Positions 26,346-36,637 of a stretch of DNA of 64,000 nt are shown here, piece after piece. The stretch is from the NCBI RefSeq assembly GCF_013318015.2, contig NZ_CP115846.1, positions 62,001 to 126,000 on the forward strand, in the 5' to 3' direction. The translations under genes were made by a program, and so were the position numbers. Position 1 is the stretch's first letter; each line of letters opens with the position of its first letter. Source of the DNA: Agrobacterium tumefaciens (GTDB lineage: Bacteria; Pseudomonadota; Alphaproteobacteria; Rhizobiales; Rhizobiaceae). The notes below the pieces were generated by a model. The model worked only from the letters and a program-made list of their open reading frames with translations. It was not told where the DNA came from and ran no database searches.

Positions 26346-28847
26346 ATGAATGGAAGGTATTCACCGTCTCGGCAAGATTTCAAGACAGGCGCCAAGCCTT
26401 GGTCTATCCTGGCCTTGGTAGTTGCTGCAATGATTTTTGCCTTGATGGCGATTACGTCTTGGCAGGACAATGAAACCAATCGGGCGATCCTGACCCAATT
26501 GCGAGCTATTAACATCGACAGTGCTTCGCTGCAGCGGGATGTACTCCGCGCGGAAGCGGGTGTGGTGGCGAACTACCGGCCCATTATCTCCAGGTTGGGA
26601 GCTTTGCGGAAGAACCTGGAAAATTTGAAGCGACTATTTAAACAATCTCATCTTGTGATCGGCAATGATTTCTCTCAACTGCTCGACAAGCTAAAGGTGT
26701 CTGTGGATACGACCGACGCGGCCGTTGCAGCCTTCGGAGCGCAAAACGTGCTCCTGCAAGATTCGCTTGCCAGCTTCACTCGCGCGCTTAGTATTCTTCC
26801 CAAAATGTCGTCGACGGATCAGACGGTCGAAAATTCGAACGAATTGGGCAGCCTGATGCTGCAGTTTGTGCGTCAGCCAAGCCCAGCACTCTCGTTGGAG
26901 ATCAGTCACGAACTCGACATGCTCCAAAAAGCTAGCGGTGGGGCTGAAGTTCCTATCCGTATACTTGCAGGCGAGGGTCGCGTCATCTTGTCGCTTTTGC
27001 CCCGTGTGAACGATGCCGTAAACATGATTCAGACCTCCGACACCGCTGAAATTGCCGAAAGATTGGAGCGCAAGTGTTTGGAGGCCTATAGCTTGCAAAG
27101 CGTGAGGGAGCAGCGGGCACGGATCTTCTTGGGTTCCGTTTCGGTGGGCCTTTGCATCTACATCATCTCACTGGTCTATAGGCTGCGTCGGAAAACGGCT
27201 TGGTTAACGCGGCGTTTGGATTACGAAGAGGTAATCAAAGAGATTGGGGTTTGTTTCGAGGGGGGAGGGGCCACAGCGTCGTCCCTCAATTCGTCCGCGC
27301 AAGCTGCGCTTGGAATTATTCAACGCTTCTTTAATGCGGAATCGTGTGCACTAGCATTGGTGGACCATGGTGACAGGTGGGCTGTCGAAAGTTTCGCTGC
27401 GAAGCTGCCTGAGCCCGTCTGGGAGGACCTCGCGCTACGCGAGATGGTTTCTCTTGCCAGAGCGGATGAGCGTGCGTCAGTATTCCGCATCATGTCGACG
27501 CGAAAGGTCAGCTGCCTCCCTCCGGAGACTCCGGGCGTTTCTATGCTGCTGGCACACAAATCTACGGATCAACTGATAGCGATTTGTTCCCTCGGTTACC
27601 AGGGCCATCGTCTGAAATCTTGTCCAGGCGAAGTTCAGCTTCTTGAACTCGCCACCGCCTGCCTCTGCCACTATATCGATGTTCGGCGTAAGCAGACCGA
27701 ATGCGATATTCTGGAGAGGCGATTAGAGCATGCGGAACGTCTTCAGGCAGTTGGTACACTTGCTGGTGGAATAGCGCATGAGTTCAACAACATTTTGGGA
27801 GCAATCCTCGGGTACGCTGAAATGGCGCAAAACATGCTGCGTCGGTCATCTGTCACCCGAAGACACATTGACCAAATTATTTCGTCGGGTGACAGAGCCA
27901 GGCTCATTATCGATCAGATCTTGACTCTAAGTCGAAAACTAGAACGCGTGACAAAGCCGTTCAGTGTCTCCGAACTCGTAATGGAAATTGCTCCCTTATT
28001 GCGTGTTGCATTGCAGCGCAACATCGAGCTGAAGTTCAAGTTTGACGACAAGAAGAGCGTAGTCGAAGGAAGCCCGCTAGAGGTTCAGCAGATGCTGATG
28101 AATCTTTGCAAGAACGCTTCCCAGGCGTTTACCGCCGATGGTCAAATCGACATCATCGTTAGCCGAATTTTTGTATCCCGACAGAAAGTACTGGCGCATG
28201 GTGTTATGCCAGCTGGCGACTATGTTCTTCTTTCTGTCAGCGACGACGGTGAAGGCATTGCCGAAACTGTGCTCCCCCACATTTTTGAGCCTTTCTTTAC
28301 AACACGCTCTTGCAGCGGCGGCACGGGTCTAGGTCTTGCTGCCGTGCACGGTCATGTCAGCGCGCTTGCAGGATATATTGACGTTACTTCAGCCGTAGGG
28401 CGAGGGACGCGCTTCGACATTTATCTACCTCCTTCCTCGAAGAAGCCCGTCAGCCCGGACGCGTTTTTTGGGCCCTGTAAAACACCGCGTGGCAACGGAG
28501 AAATTGTGGCATTGATTGAGCCAGATCCTGTCTTGCGGGAGGTGTACGAAGACAAGATCGCCGCTCTGGGCTATGAGCCGGTGGGCTTTAAGACATGTGC
28601 AGACCTTTGCAATTGGATATCAAAAGGCAAGCAAGCCGATCTGGTTCTAGTTGACCAATCGTCTCTTCCCGAGAATCAGAGTGCTACTGCTTTGCACGCA
28701 GCCTTCAAGACGGCGTCCATCATCATTGGAGGAAGTGATCTTAAAATGTCACTTTCCAGCGATGACATGACGTCCGCGCTTTTTCTGCCCAAACCTATAT
28801 CCTCCAGGACAATGGCCTACGCGATTCGTACCAAGATCAAAGCCTAG
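26346..28847 (+). CDS. virA: Hybrid sensor histidine kinase VirA
   Basis: This 833-residue inner-membrane kinase senses plant phenolics, acidity and, through ChvE, sugars, and phosphorylates VirG. Two membrane spans lie near 18-39 and 259-280 with the periplasmic ChvE-interacting domain between. A GAF-like linker that binds the phenolic signal is followed by the kinase core with [17 protein letters not shown] (phosphorylated His near 478). N, G1 and G2 boxes follow ([33 protein letters not shown]). A C-terminal receiver-like domain (DLVLVDQS) modulates activity. ATG 26346 gives the usual length; a GTG two codons upstream is possible. Confidence 0.95.
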   Translation: MNGRYSPSRQDFKTGAKPWSILALVVAAMIFALMAITSWQDNETNRAILTQLRAINIDSASLQRDVLRAEAGVVANYRPIISRLGALRKNLENLKRLFKQSHLVIGNDFSQLLDKLKVSVDTTDAAVAAFGAQNVLLQDSLASFTRALSILPKMSSTDQTVENSNELGSLMLQFVRQPSPALSLEISHELDMLQKASGGAEVPIRILAGEGRVILSLLPRVNDAVNMIQTSDTAEIAERLERKCLEAYSLQSVREQRARIFLGSVSVGLCIYIISLVYRLRRKTAWLTRRLDYEEVIKEIGVCFEGGGATASSLNSSAQAALGIIQRFFNAESCALALVDHGDRWAVESFAAKLPEPVWEDLALREMVSLARADERASVFRIMSTRKVSCLPPETPGVSMLLAHKSTDQLIAICSLGYQGHRLKSCPGEVQLLELATACLCHYIDVRRKQTECDILERRLEHAERLQAVGTLAGGIAHEFNNILGAILGYAEMAQNMLRRSSVTRRHIDQIISSGDRARLIIDQILTLSRKLERVTKPFSVSELVMEIAPLLRVALQRNIELKFKFDDKKSVVEGSPLEVQQMLMNLCKNASQAFTADGQIDIIVSRIFVSRQKVLAHGVMPAGDYVLLSVSDDGEGIAETVLPHIFEPFFTTRSCSGGTGLGLAAVHGHVSALAGYIDVTSAVGRGTRFDIYLPPSSKKPVSPDAFFGPCKTPRGNGEIVALIEPDPVLREVYEDKIAALGYEPVGFKTCADLCNWISKGKQADLVLVDQSSLPENQSATALHAAFKTASIIIGGSDLKMSLSSDDMTSALFLPKPISSRTMAYAIRTKIKA

Positions 28848-29391
28848 AGTTGAGGATGTTTTTCAGGAGACTCGACCAGGGTAATCAGCACGTCTGTTCG
28901 GCGCGCCTACAGCTATGGTTCCTCGCAATCGCTTTGGGCAGTCGGTTGTGGCGGTGCGTCTTCTGAGACCCGAAGGTTGGCGATTATCTGCTGGAGGTCT
29001 TCGATACCGTCTTCGAAGAACAAGACATATGTTCGCTGAGCTCGGACATAGGATAGTCGGCATAGGCGGATACCCTCGCCACGCAAATGGCGCGATCGAC
29101 ACCCTGATCGGAGCCTGCGAAGTGCCACAGTTTATTGAAACCATCCCCCGTTCATTCCGCCCTGGAATTTCACTTCGACGGCATTCTAGATCCTCGCCGT
29201 TGTCTTAGAGAGCCATCTTTCGTCGGCGCACCCTTAAGTGCATGGAAAGCCGTTTTCGCTTCAAATGAAATCGAAAAGAAGAAAACAAAAATCCTAGAGT
29301 AACCGACCCTCCCGATAATCGTGAACATCAGATGACAGCATTTCTTCCGACCGAAGTGGCTGTGTTGGTTATGAGCTTGGGGAGATGGGGA
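28848..29391. other. Intergenic region between virA and virB1
   Basis: It contains the virB promoter with a vir box at 29260. On the minus strand (about 28913-29128) fragments such as RTYVLFFEDGIEDLQQIIANL read like a decayed RelE/ParE-type toxin, but the frame is not convincing. No virJ gene is present between virA and virB, unlike octopine-type plasmids. Confidence 0.45.
29260..29271 (+). promoter_or_regulatory. vir box of the virB operon
   Basis: TTCAAATGAAAT matches the VirG dodecamer TNCAATTGAAAY at 11 of 12 positions, 121 bp before virB1. VirG-P binding here would switch on the 11-gene operon. Confidence 0.75.
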
Positions 29392-30129
29392 ATGTTGAAG
29401 GCAACAGGGCCGCTGTCGATTATCTTACTGGCCTCCACGTGCCCGTCGAGCGGTGCTGCCCCACTTTCATTTGCTGAGTTCAATAATTTTGCACGCGAAT
29501 GCGCTCCATCCGTTGCTCCATCTACGCTTGCAGCGATCGCTCAGGTCGAAAGTCGCTTTGATCCGCTTGCTGTGCATGACAATACCACCGGCGAAACGCT
29601 TCACTGGCAGAACCAGGCTCAAGCAACGCAAGTCGTGATGGACCGTCTCGAAGCACGGCATTCGCTGGATGTTGGGCTCATGCAGATCAATTCCCGGAAT
29701 TTTTCCGTGCTCGGTCTGACACCTGACGGAGCCCTTCAACCTTGCACGTCATTATCTGTCGCTGCAAACTTGCTTGGGAGCCGCTACGCTGGCGGCAACA
29801 CGGCTGACGACGAGCAATTGTCGCTTCGTCGGGCAATCTCCGCCTATAACACCGGTGATTTCACGCACGGCTTCGCGAACGGCTACGTGCGAAAAGTTGA
29901 AACGGCCGCTCAACAGCTCGTCCCCCCGTTAACCGCGCGTCCAAAAGATGATCGTGAGAAGCCGGGATCCGAGGAAACATGGGATGTTTGGGGGGCATAT
30001 AAGCGTCGTTCCCCGGAGGGCGGAGCTGGCGGATCATCCGGTCCGCCTCCGCCGCCAGACGAGGACAACCGCAAATCCGAAGACGACGATCAACTCTTGT
30101 TCGACTTAAATCAAGGAGGTCCGCAATAA
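29392..30129 (+). CDS. virB1: Lytic transglycosylase VirB1
   Basis: The 245-residue protein starts at ATG 29392, directly after GGGGAG; an in-frame ATG 60 bp upstream is less likely. A signal peptide ends near GAAPLS. The lysozyme-like domain follows, with the catalytic Glu in AQVESRFDP (residue 53) and GLMQINSRNF. The C-terminal Pro-rich part (VirB1*) is normally cleaved off and secreted and helps pilus assembly. The enzyme opens peptidoglycan for the secretion channel. Stop and virB2 start overlap (TAATG). Confidence 0.95.
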   Translation: MLKATGPLSIILLASTCPSSGAAPLSFAEFNNFARECAPSVAPSTLAAIAQVESRFDPLAVHDNTTGETLHWQNQAQATQVVMDRLEARHSLDVGLMQINSRNFSVLGLTPDGALQPCTSLSVAANLLGSRYAGGNTADDEQLSLRRAISAYNTGDFTHGFANGYVRKVETAAQQLVPPLTARPKDDREKPGSEETWDVWGAYKRRSPEGGAGGSSGPPPPPDEDNRKSEDDDQLLFDLNQGGPQ

Positions 30130-30494
30130 TGCGATGCTTTGAAAGATACCGTGTACATCTGAATCGCCTCTCGCTCTCGAACGCGGTGATGCGCATGGTA
30201 TCCGGCTATGCGCCGAGCGTGGTCGGTGCAATGGGGTGGAGCATTTTCTCCTCTGGGCCGGCCGCGGCCCAATCTGCAGGTGGCGGCACTGACCCAGCCA
30301 CAATGGTTAACAACATATGCACGTTTATCCTTGGTCCGTTCGGCCAGTCACTCGCTGTTCTTGGCATCGTGGCCATCGGAATCTCCTGGATGTTCGGTCG
30401 CGCTTCACTCGGTCTCGTTGCCGGCGTCGTCGGCGGCATTGTCATCATGTTTGGAGCCAGCTTCCTGGGCAAAACGCTGACTGGAGGTGGCTAA
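30129..30494 (+). CDS. virB2: T-pilin precursor VirB2
   Basis: The 121-residue pro-pilin has a long signal sequence cleaved after AAA at residue 47. The mature 74-residue peptide from Gln48 to Gly121 is joined head to tail into a cyclic pilin in Agrobacterium. Two hydrophobic segments (FGQSLAVLGIVAIGISWMF and LVAGVVGGIVIMFGASFLG) are visible. It forms the T-pilus and lines the channel. It overlaps virB1 and virB3 by one base each, so translation is coupled. Confidence 0.95.
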   Translation: MRCFERYRVHLNRLSLSNAVMRMVSGYAPSVVGAMGWSIFSSGPAAAQSAGGGTDPATMVNNICTFILGPFGQSLAVLGIVAIGISWMFGRASLGLVAGVVGGIVIMFGASFLGKTLTGGG

Positions 30495-30820
30495 TGAATG
30501 ATCGTCTGGAAGAAGCAACCCTTTACTTGGCGGCGACACGGCCCGCATTGTTTCTTGGCGTGCCGCTGACGTTGGCGGGGCTACTCGTGATGTTTGCCGG
30601 CTTTGTCATCGTCATCGTTCAGAACCCGCTGTACGAAGTCGTTCTCGTGCCCTTGTGGTTCGGAGCGCGGCTTGTGGTGGAACGAGACTATAACGCGGCC
30701 AGCGTCGTTCTACTTTTTTTGCAGACGGCGGGAAGGAGCGTTGATGGTCTGATTTGGGGCGGCGCAAGCGTTAGCCCAAATCCAATCAAGGTTCCCGCGC
30801 GAGGGAGAGGAATGGCGTAA
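30494..30820 (+). CDS. virB3: Type IV secretion inner-membrane protein VirB3
   Basis: The 108-residue protein starts at the ATG sharing its first base with the virB2 stop. After a short N-terminal part (MNDRLEEATLYLAATRPALF) a strongly hydrophobic stretch (about 20-45) provides the membrane anchor, and DYNAASVVLLFLQT matches the family. VirB3 works with the VirB4 ATPase in pilus biogenesis. It overlaps virB4 by one base. Confidence 0.93.
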   Translation: MNDRLEEATLYLAATRPALFLGVPLTLAGLLVMFAGFVIVIVQNPLYEVVLVPLWFGARLVVERDYNAASVVLLFLQTAGRSVDGLIWGGASVSPNPIKVPARGRGMA

Positions 30821-33189
30821 TGCTCGGAGCAAGTGGCACAACCGAAAGGTCTGGCGAGGTCTATCTACCCTACGTCGGGCACCTCAGCGACCATATTGTC
30901 CTTCTAGAAGATGGATCGATCATGACGATGGCGCACGTAAGTGGCATGGCCTTCGAACTCGAAGATGCCGAAATGCGCAATGCACGTTGCCGTGCATTTA
31001 ATACGCTCTTGCGCAATATCGCTGATGATCATGTGTCAATATATGCTCACCTCGTACGTCATGACGATGTGCCGCCGTCACCCGCGCGACATTTCCGTAG
31101 CGCTTTTTCCGCCAGTCTGAGCGAAGCTTTTGAGGAGCGCGTTCTCTCCGGCAAACTCCTTCGCAATGACCACTTCCTTACGCTGATCGTGTCTCCCCGG
31201 GCCGCGCTTGGCAAAGTGAGGAGAAGGTTCACCAAACGCTACAGACAAAAAGAAAACGATCTCACAGCTCAAACCAGGAACCTGGAAGATCTCTGGCATC
31301 TTGTCGCTGGCGCTCTCGAAGCGTACGGCCTGCGTCGTCTTGGTATTCGTGAGAAGCAAGATGTGCTTTTTACGGAGGTTGGAGAAGCTCTGCGGCTGAT
31401 AATGACTGGTCGATTCACGCCGGTTCCCGTCGTTAGCGGTTCGCTCGGCGCCTCGATCTATACCGACCGAGTTATTTGCGGCAAGCGGGGACTCGAGATC
31501 CGAACACCAAAAGATAGTTATGTGGGATCTATTTACTCGTTTCGCGAATACCCCGCAACGACGCGACCGGGTATGCTCAACGTGCTACTGTCTCTCGATT
31601 TTCCGCTTGTTCTGACGCAGAGCTTCTCGTTTCTGACTCGCTCGCAAGCCCACTCGAAGCTCAGCCTCAAGTCCAGCCAAATGTTGAGTTCTGGCGACAA
31701 AGCCGTCACCCAAATCAGCAAGTTATCCGAGGCGGAGGACGCACTAGCGAGCAACGAATTCGTTATGGGGGCGCATCATTTGAGTCTTTGCATATATGCA
31801 AATGATCTCAATAGTCTTGCAGATAGAGGTGCCCGCGCCCGGACGCGATTGGCGGATGCGGGAGCTGTTGTTGTCCAAGAGGGCATCGGCATGGAGGCGG
31901 CTTATTGGTCGCAGCTGCCAGGCAACTATAAGTGGCGCACGCGTCCGGGAGCGATCACATCGCGCAACTTCGCTGGTTTAGTCTCATTCGAGAATTTTCC
32001 CGAGGGATCCGGCTCAGGTCACTGGGGCAACGCGATTGCGCGCTTTCGTACCAATGGTGGAACCCCTTTCGACTACATCCCGCACGAGCACGATGTCGGC
32101 ATGACGGCGATATTCGGTCCCATCGGGAGGGGTAAAACGACGCTCATGACCTTTATCCTCGCGATGCTCGAGCAGAGCATGGTCGACCGCGCGGGTGCGG
32201 TTGTCCTCTTCGACAAGGACCGCGGCAGTGAGCTGCTGGTTCGCGCCACCGGGGGTACATATTTGGCGCTCCGTAGAGGAGCGCCGAGCGGATTGGCGCC
32301 ATTGCGTGGCCTGGAAAATACAGCGGCTTCACATGATTTTCTGCGCGAATGGATCGTGGCGCTCATTGAGAGCGATGGCCGTGGAGGAATATCCCCCGAG
32401 GAAAATCGCCGTCTGGTGCGGGGTATCCATCGGCAGCTCTCGTTTGATCCCCACATGCGCTCAATCGCGGGGTTACGCGAATTTTTGTTGCATGGACCCG
32501 CCGAAGGGGCGGGAGCGAGACTCCAACGCTGGTGCCGTGGCAATGCACTAGGCTGGGCGTTCGACGGCGAGCTCGATGAAGTAAAGTTGGATCCTTCGAT
32601 TACTGGTTTCGACATGACGCATCTTCTCGAATATGAGGAAGTATGCGCTGCCGCCGCAGCATATCTTCTGCACCGCATTGGAGCCATGGTTGACGGCCGT
32701 CGGTTTGTGATGAGTTGCGATGAGTTTCGCGCCTATTTGCTAAATCCTAAATTTGCGGCGGTCGTCGACAAGTTCCTGCTTACTGTCCGCAAAAACAATG
32801 GGATGCTGATACTGGCAACGCAGCAACCTGAGCATGTCCTGGAATCGCAGCTAGGCGCCAGTCTCGTCGCGCAATGTATGACGAAGATTTTCTATCCTTC
32901 ACCCACGGCAGATCGATCGGCTTACATCGATGGACTGAAATGTACTGAAAAGGAATTTCAGGCGATCCGTGAAGACATGGCAGTAGGTAGCCGGAAGTTT
33001 CTGCTTAAACGAGAAAGCGGAAGCGTCGTCTGCGAATTCGATCTGCGGGAAATGCGCGAATATGTCGCCGTACTTTCGGGGCGCGCCAACACGGTGCGCT
33101 TCGCGGATCAGCTTCGCAAAGTACAGGGGGACAACCCATCAGCCTGGCTCGGCGAATTTATGGCTCGTTACCACGAGGCAAAAGATTGA
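30820..33189 (+). CDS. virB4: Type IV secretion ATPase VirB4
   Basis: This 789-residue ATPase has Walker A GPIGRGKTT at 433-441, with the essential Lys439. A later FVMSCDEFRAYLL segment (Walker B region) and ATQQPEHVLES box match the VirB4/CagE family. It drives pilin extraction and substrate movement at the cytoplasmic base of the channel. It is full length and uninterrupted, with a start coupled to virB3. Confidence 0.95.
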   Translation: MLGASGTTERSGEVYLPYVGHLSDHIVLLEDGSIMTMAHVSGMAFELEDAEMRNARCRAFNTLLRNIADDHVSIYAHLVRHDDVPPSPARHFRSAFSASLSEAFEERVLSGKLLRNDHFLTLIVSPRAALGKVRRRFTKRYRQKENDLTAQTRNLEDLWHLVAGALEAYGLRRLGIREKQDVLFTEVGEALRLIMTGRFTPVPVVSGSLGASIYTDRVICGKRGLEIRTPKDSYVGSIYSFREYPATTRPGMLNVLLSLDFPLVLTQSFSFLTRSQAHSKLSLKSSQMLSSGDKAVTQISKLSEAEDALASNEFVMGAHHLSLCIYANDLNSLADRGARARTRLADAGAVVVQEGIGMEAAYWSQLPGNYKWRTRPGAITSRNFAGLVSFENFPEGSGSGHWGNAIARFRTNGGTPFDYIPHEHDVGMTAIFGPIGRGKTTLMTFILAMLEQSMVDRAGAVVLFDKDRGSELLVRATGGTYLALRRGAPSGLAPLRGLENTAASHDFLREWIVALIESDGRGGISPEENRRLVRGIHRQLSFDPHMRSIAGLREFLLHGPAEGAGARLQRWCRGNALGWAFDGELDEVKLDPSITGFDMTHLLEYEEVCAAAAAYLLHRIGAMVDGRRFVMSCDEFRAYLLNPKFAAVVDKFLLTVRKNNGMLILATQQPEHVLESQLGASLVAQCMTKIFYPSPTADRSAYIDGLKCTEKEFQAIREDMAVGSRKFLLKRESGSVVCEFDLREMREYVAVLSGRANTVRFADQLRKVQGDNPSAWLGEFMARYHEAKD

Positions 33190-33205
33190 TCAAAGGTGGG
33201 GAACT

Positions 33206-33868
33206 ATGAAGATCATGCAACTTGTTGCTGCGGCCATGGCCGTCAGCCTTCTTTCGGTCGGGCCCGCGCGGGCGCAGTTCGTTGTCAGCGATCCGGCGAC
33301 GGAAGCTGAGACGCTGGCGACGGCGCTCGAGACTGCGGCAAATCTCGAACAGACCATAACGATGGTGGCGATGTTAACCTCGGCTTATGGCGTCACCGGC
33401 CTACTAACTTCGCTCAACCAAAAAAATCAGTATCCCTCGACCAGGGACTTGGACACGGAAATGTTTTCGCCGCGAATGCCAATGTCGACCACGGCACGTG
33501 CGATCACCACCGATACAGATCGAGCCGTAGTTGGTGGCGACGCTGAAGCGGATCTGTTGCGATCGCAGATCACCGGTTCCGCAAATAGCGCGGGCATTGC
33601 GGCTGACAACCTGGAGACGATGGACAAACGCTTAACAGCGAATGCCGAGACCTCGACACAGCTTTCTCGCTCTCGCAATATCATGCAGGCAACCGTTACC
33701 AACGGTTTGCTTCTCAAGCAGATCCATGACGCAATGATTCAAAATGTACAGGCGACCAGCTTGTTAACGATGACCACCGCGCAGGCTGGCCTTCATGAGG
33801 CGGAAGAGGCGGCCGCTCAACGTAAGGAGCATCAAAAGACTGCGGTCATCTTTGGGGCCGTCCCCTGA
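33206..33868 (+). CDS. virB5: Minor pilus subunit VirB5
   Basis: The 220-residue protein begins at ATG 33206 behind GGTGGGGAA. It has a Sec signal peptide ending at ARA-QFVV (near residue 23). The mature part is mostly helical with heptad-like stretches, as expected for the pilus-tip adhesin. It lies 16 bp after virB4. VirB5 is found at the T-pilus tip and can act from outside the cell; cytokinin binding has been proposed for the family. Confidence 0.94.
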   Translation: MKIMQLVAAAMAVSLLSVGPARAQFVVSDPATEAETLATALETAANLEQTITMVAMLTSAYGVTGLLTSLNQKNQYPSTRDLDTEMFSPRMPMSTTARAITTDTDRAVVGGDAEADLLRSQITGSANSAGIAADNLETMDKRLTANAETSTQLSRSRNIMQATVTNGLLLKQIHDAMIQNVQATSLLTMTTAQAGLHEAEEAAAQRKEHQKTAVIFGAVP

Positions 33869-33968
33869 GACTGGGCGACTTATTCGTGCCGCCCATCTGC
33901 ACATTTCAGGATGCGAGTTCATTGTATCCGACATTCTGCGACAAGCCAGTCAAGGTCAGGTCCAAACG

Positions 33969-34856
33969 ATGAATTTCACGATCCCGGCGCCGTTTACGGC
34001 CATTCATACGATCTTCGATCTAGCCTTTACGACAAGCCTGGACACAATGCTTGGGACGATCCAAGAGGCGGTGAGCGCGCCATTGGTCGCCTGCGTCACT
34101 CTTTGGATTATCGTTCAGGGTATTCTGGTCATGCGTGGCGAAATCGACACGCGCGGCGGTATCACTCGGGTGATCACGGTCACCGTCGTTGTTGCCCTTG
34201 TCGTCGGGCAGGCCAACTACCACGACTATGTGGTTTCAGTCTTTGAAGAGACGATTCCAAACTTTATTCAGCAGTTTAGTGGCAGCGGCCTGCCTCTGCA
34301 GACCATTCCCGCTCAGCTCGATACAATGTTCGCCCTAACCCAGGCTGCATTTCAGAGAATTGCATCTGAAATCGGCCCGATGAATGACCAGGACATCCTT
34401 GCTTTCCAGGGGGCTCAGTGGGTCTTTTACGGCACGCTCTGGTCTGCCTTCGGAATCTACGACGCCGTCGGAATTCTCATGAAAGTGCTTCTGGCGATCG
34501 GCCCTTTGATCCTCACGGGATATATCTTTGATCGCACGCGCGACATCGCGGCAAAGTGGATCGGGCAACTTATCACCTATGGTCTCCTACTTCTCCTGCT
34601 AAACCTCGTGGCGACAATAGTCATCCTAACCGAAGCGACTGCACTCACGCTTATGCTTGGTGTAATCACCCTTGCCGGTACGACCGCGGCCAAGATCATT
34701 GGTCTTTACGAACTCGACATGTTCTTTCTGACTGGTGACGCACTCATTGTCGCTTTGCCGGCAATCGCCGGCAACATCGGAGGCAGTTATTGGAGCGGCG
34801 CGACCCAATCTGCCAACAGCTTGTACCGTCGCTTCGCTCAGGTCGAGCGTCGTTAG
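33969..34856 (+). CDS. virB6: Type IV secretion polytopic membrane protein VirB6
   Basis: The 295-residue inner-membrane protein has several transmembrane segments (for example PLVACVTLWIIVQGILVM, ITYGLLLLLLNLVATIVIL) and the conserved central periplasmic loop region near FQGAQWVFYG. The start ATG 33969 is chosen because it gives the standard length; it lies 100 bp after virB5. VirB6 forms part of the inner-membrane channel and passes the T-strand to VirB8. Confidence 0.94.
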   Translation: MNFTIPAPFTAIHTIFDLAFTTSLDTMLGTIQEAVSAPLVACVTLWIIVQGILVMRGEIDTRGGITRVITVTVVVALVVGQANYHDYVVSVFEETIPNFIQQFSGSGLPLQTIPAQLDTMFALTQAAFQRIASEIGPMNDQDILAFQGAQWVFYGTLWSAFGIYDAVGILMKVLLAIGPLILTGYIFDRTRDIAAKWIGQLITYGLLLLLLNLVATIVILTEATALTLMLGVITLAGTTAAKIIGLYELDMFFLTGDALIVALPAIAGNIGGSYWSGATQSANSLYRRFAQVERR

Positions 34857-34891
34857 GTCCCGCAAAAAAATTCACGTCGGTGGAGAACTCT

Positions 34892-35059
34892 ATGAAATAT
34901 TGCCTCCTGTGCCTGGCTCTCGCTTTAGGCGGCTGCCAGACAAACGATAAATTGGCGAGCTGCAAAGGCCCGATATTCCCGCTGAATGTGGGGCGATGGC
35001 AGCCTACGCCGTCAGATCTTCAGCTCAGCAACGTAGGTGGTCGCCATGAAGGGGTCTGA
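34892..35059 (+). CDS. virB7: Outer-membrane lipoprotein VirB7
   Basis: This 55-residue lipoprotein has a lipobox LALGGC ending at Cys15, where the lipid is added, and Cys24, which forms a disulfide with VirB9. The motif PIFPLNVGRWQPT follows. With VirB9 and VirB10 it forms the outer-membrane core complex. The gene overlaps virB8 by 14 bp. Confidence 0.95.
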   Translation: MKYCLLCLALALGGCQTNDKLASCKGPIFPLNVGRWQPTPSDLQLSNVGGRHEGV

Positions 35060-35759
35060 ATACGCCTTGCTAGTAGCGCGGGAAACCCTGGCTGAGCACT
35101 ACAAGGAAGTGGAAGCTTTCCAAACTGCGCGTGCGAAATCAGCGCGGCGCCTCTCCAAGGTCATTGCAGCTGTCGCAACCATCGCGGTTTTGGGGAATGT
35201 TGCGCAAGCCTTCACAATTGCCACCATGGTGCCGCTGATCAGGCTTGTGCCGGTATATCTATGGATACGGCCGGATGGCACCGTTGACAGCGAGGTGTCC
35301 GTCTCCCGATTGCCTGCAACTCAAGAGGAGGCCGTCGTTAACGCCTCACTGTGGGAGTATGTTCGGCTGCGCGAGAGCTATGATGCCGATACCGCCCAGT
35401 ACGCCTATGACCTGGTCTCGAACTTCAGCGCCCCAATGGTGCGCCAAAATTATCAGCAATTCTTCAATTATCCCAATCCAACTTCGCCTCAAGTCATCCT
35501 CGGCAAACACGGCAGGCTAGAGGTCGAACACATCGCTTCGAATGATGTTACTCCGGGTGTGCAGCAAATTCGCTATAAGCGAACCCTCATCGTTGACGGC
35601 AAAATGCCGATGGCGAGCACTTGGACTGCTACGGTTCGTTATGAAAAGGTGACCAGCTTGCCCGGCAGATTGAGACTGACCAACCCGGGAGGCTTGGTTG
35701 TCACCTCCTACCAGACATCGGAAGATACCGTTTCGAACGCAGGCCACAGCGAACCATGA
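35046..35759 (+). CDS. virB8: Type IV secretion assembly protein VirB8
   Basis: The 237-residue bitopic protein starts at ATG 35046, behind GTAGGTGG; an ATG three codons upstream is in frame but gives a longer product than usual. It has a short cytoplasmic part, a membrane span (about 36-60, VIAAVATIAVLGNVAQAF), and an NTF2-like periplasmic domain with VSNFSAPMVRQNYQQFF. It nucleates channel assembly by binding VirB4, VirB6 and VirB10. Its stop overlaps the virB9 start. Confidence 0.95.
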   Translation: MKGSEYALLVARETLAEHYKEVEAFQTARAKSARRLSKVIAAVATIAVLGNVAQAFTIATMVPLIRLVPVYLWIRPDGTVDSEVSVSRLPATQEEAVVNASLWEYVRLRESYDADTAQYAYDLVSNFSAPMVRQNYQQFFNYPNPTSPQVILGKHGRLEVEHIASNDVTPGVQQIRYKRTLIVDGKMPMASTWTATVRYEKVTSLPGRLRLTNPGGLVVTSYQTSEDTVSNAGHSEP

Positions 35760-36637
35760 CGAAAAAAGCATTTCTCACTCTGGCATGTTTACTTTTTGCG
35801 GCGATTGGCGCGAGGGCTGAAGACACGCCAACGGCGGGCAGACTTGATCCGCGCATGCGTTATCTCGCTTACAATCCCGATCAAGTGGTGCGCCTTTCAA
35901 CGGCGGTTGGAGCTACTTTGGTTGTTACTTTCGGGGCTAACGAAACGGTGACAGCTGTTGCCGTTTCCAATAGCAAAGATCTCGCGGCCCTTCCACGCGG
36001 AAATTATCTTTTCTTCAAGGCTAGCAAGGTTCTCCCACCCCAGCCAGTGGTCGTGCTAACTGCGAGTGACGCCGGTATGCGACGCTACGTTTTCAGCATC
36101 TCTTCCAAGACGCTGCCGCACCTCGATAAAGAGCAGGCCGATCTCTACTACAGCGTACAATTCGCTTACCCTGCCGATGACGCAGCGGCTCGCCAGAAGG
36201 CGGCACAAGAGAAGGCTGTTGCAGACCGTATACGTGCGGAAGCGCAATATCAACAGAGAGCAGAGGGTTTATTGGAGCAGCCTGCCACGACCGTTGGTGC
36301 CGAGGACAAGAATTGGCACTATGTCGCTCAGGGCGATCGTTCGCTGTTGCCGCTCGAAGTCTTCGATGATGGATTTACGACGGTATTTCACTTCCCAGGT
36401 AATGTACGCATACCCTCCATCTACACGATAAATCCGGATGGAAAGGAAGCTGTCGCTAACTATTCAGTCAAAGGGAGCTATGTCGAGATTTCTTCGGTTT
36501 CCCGTGGTTGGCGTCTGAGGGATGGCCACACGGTATTATGCATTTGGAATACCGCCTACGATCCCGTCGGCCGCAGGCCGGAGACGGGCACTGTGAGGCC
36601 CGATGTGAAGCGCGTCCTAAAGGAGGTGAGAGGATGA
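35756..36637 (+). CDS. virB9: Outer-membrane core complex protein VirB9
   Basis: The 293-residue protein has a signal peptide ([21 protein letters not shown], about 21 residues). Its N-terminal domain begins [17 protein letters not shown], and the C-terminal beta-domain contains [14 protein letters not shown] and HTVLCIWNT, the Cys being the partner of VirB7 Cys24. It is part of the outer-membrane pore. Coupled at both ends (ATGA) to virB8 and virB10. Confidence 0.95.
   Translation: MTKKAFLTLACLLFAAIGARAEDTPTAGRLDPRMRYLAYNPDQVVRLSTAVGATLVVTFGANETVTAVAVSNSKDLAALPRGNYLFFKASKVLPPQPVVVLTASDAGMRRYVFSISSKTLPHLDKEQADLYYSVQFAYPADDAAARQKAAQEKAVADRIRAEAQYQQRAEGLLEQPATTVGAEDKNWHYVAQGDRSLLPLEVFDDGFTTVFHFPGNVRIPSIYTINPDGKEAVANYSVKGSYVEISSVSRGWRLRDGHTVLCIWNTAYDPVGRRPETGTVRPDVKRVLKEVRG

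Noticed and set aside
28913..29128. Possible RelE/ParE-type toxin remnant between virA and virB1
   Set aside because: Only scattered similarity across registers; not enough to call a pseudogene.
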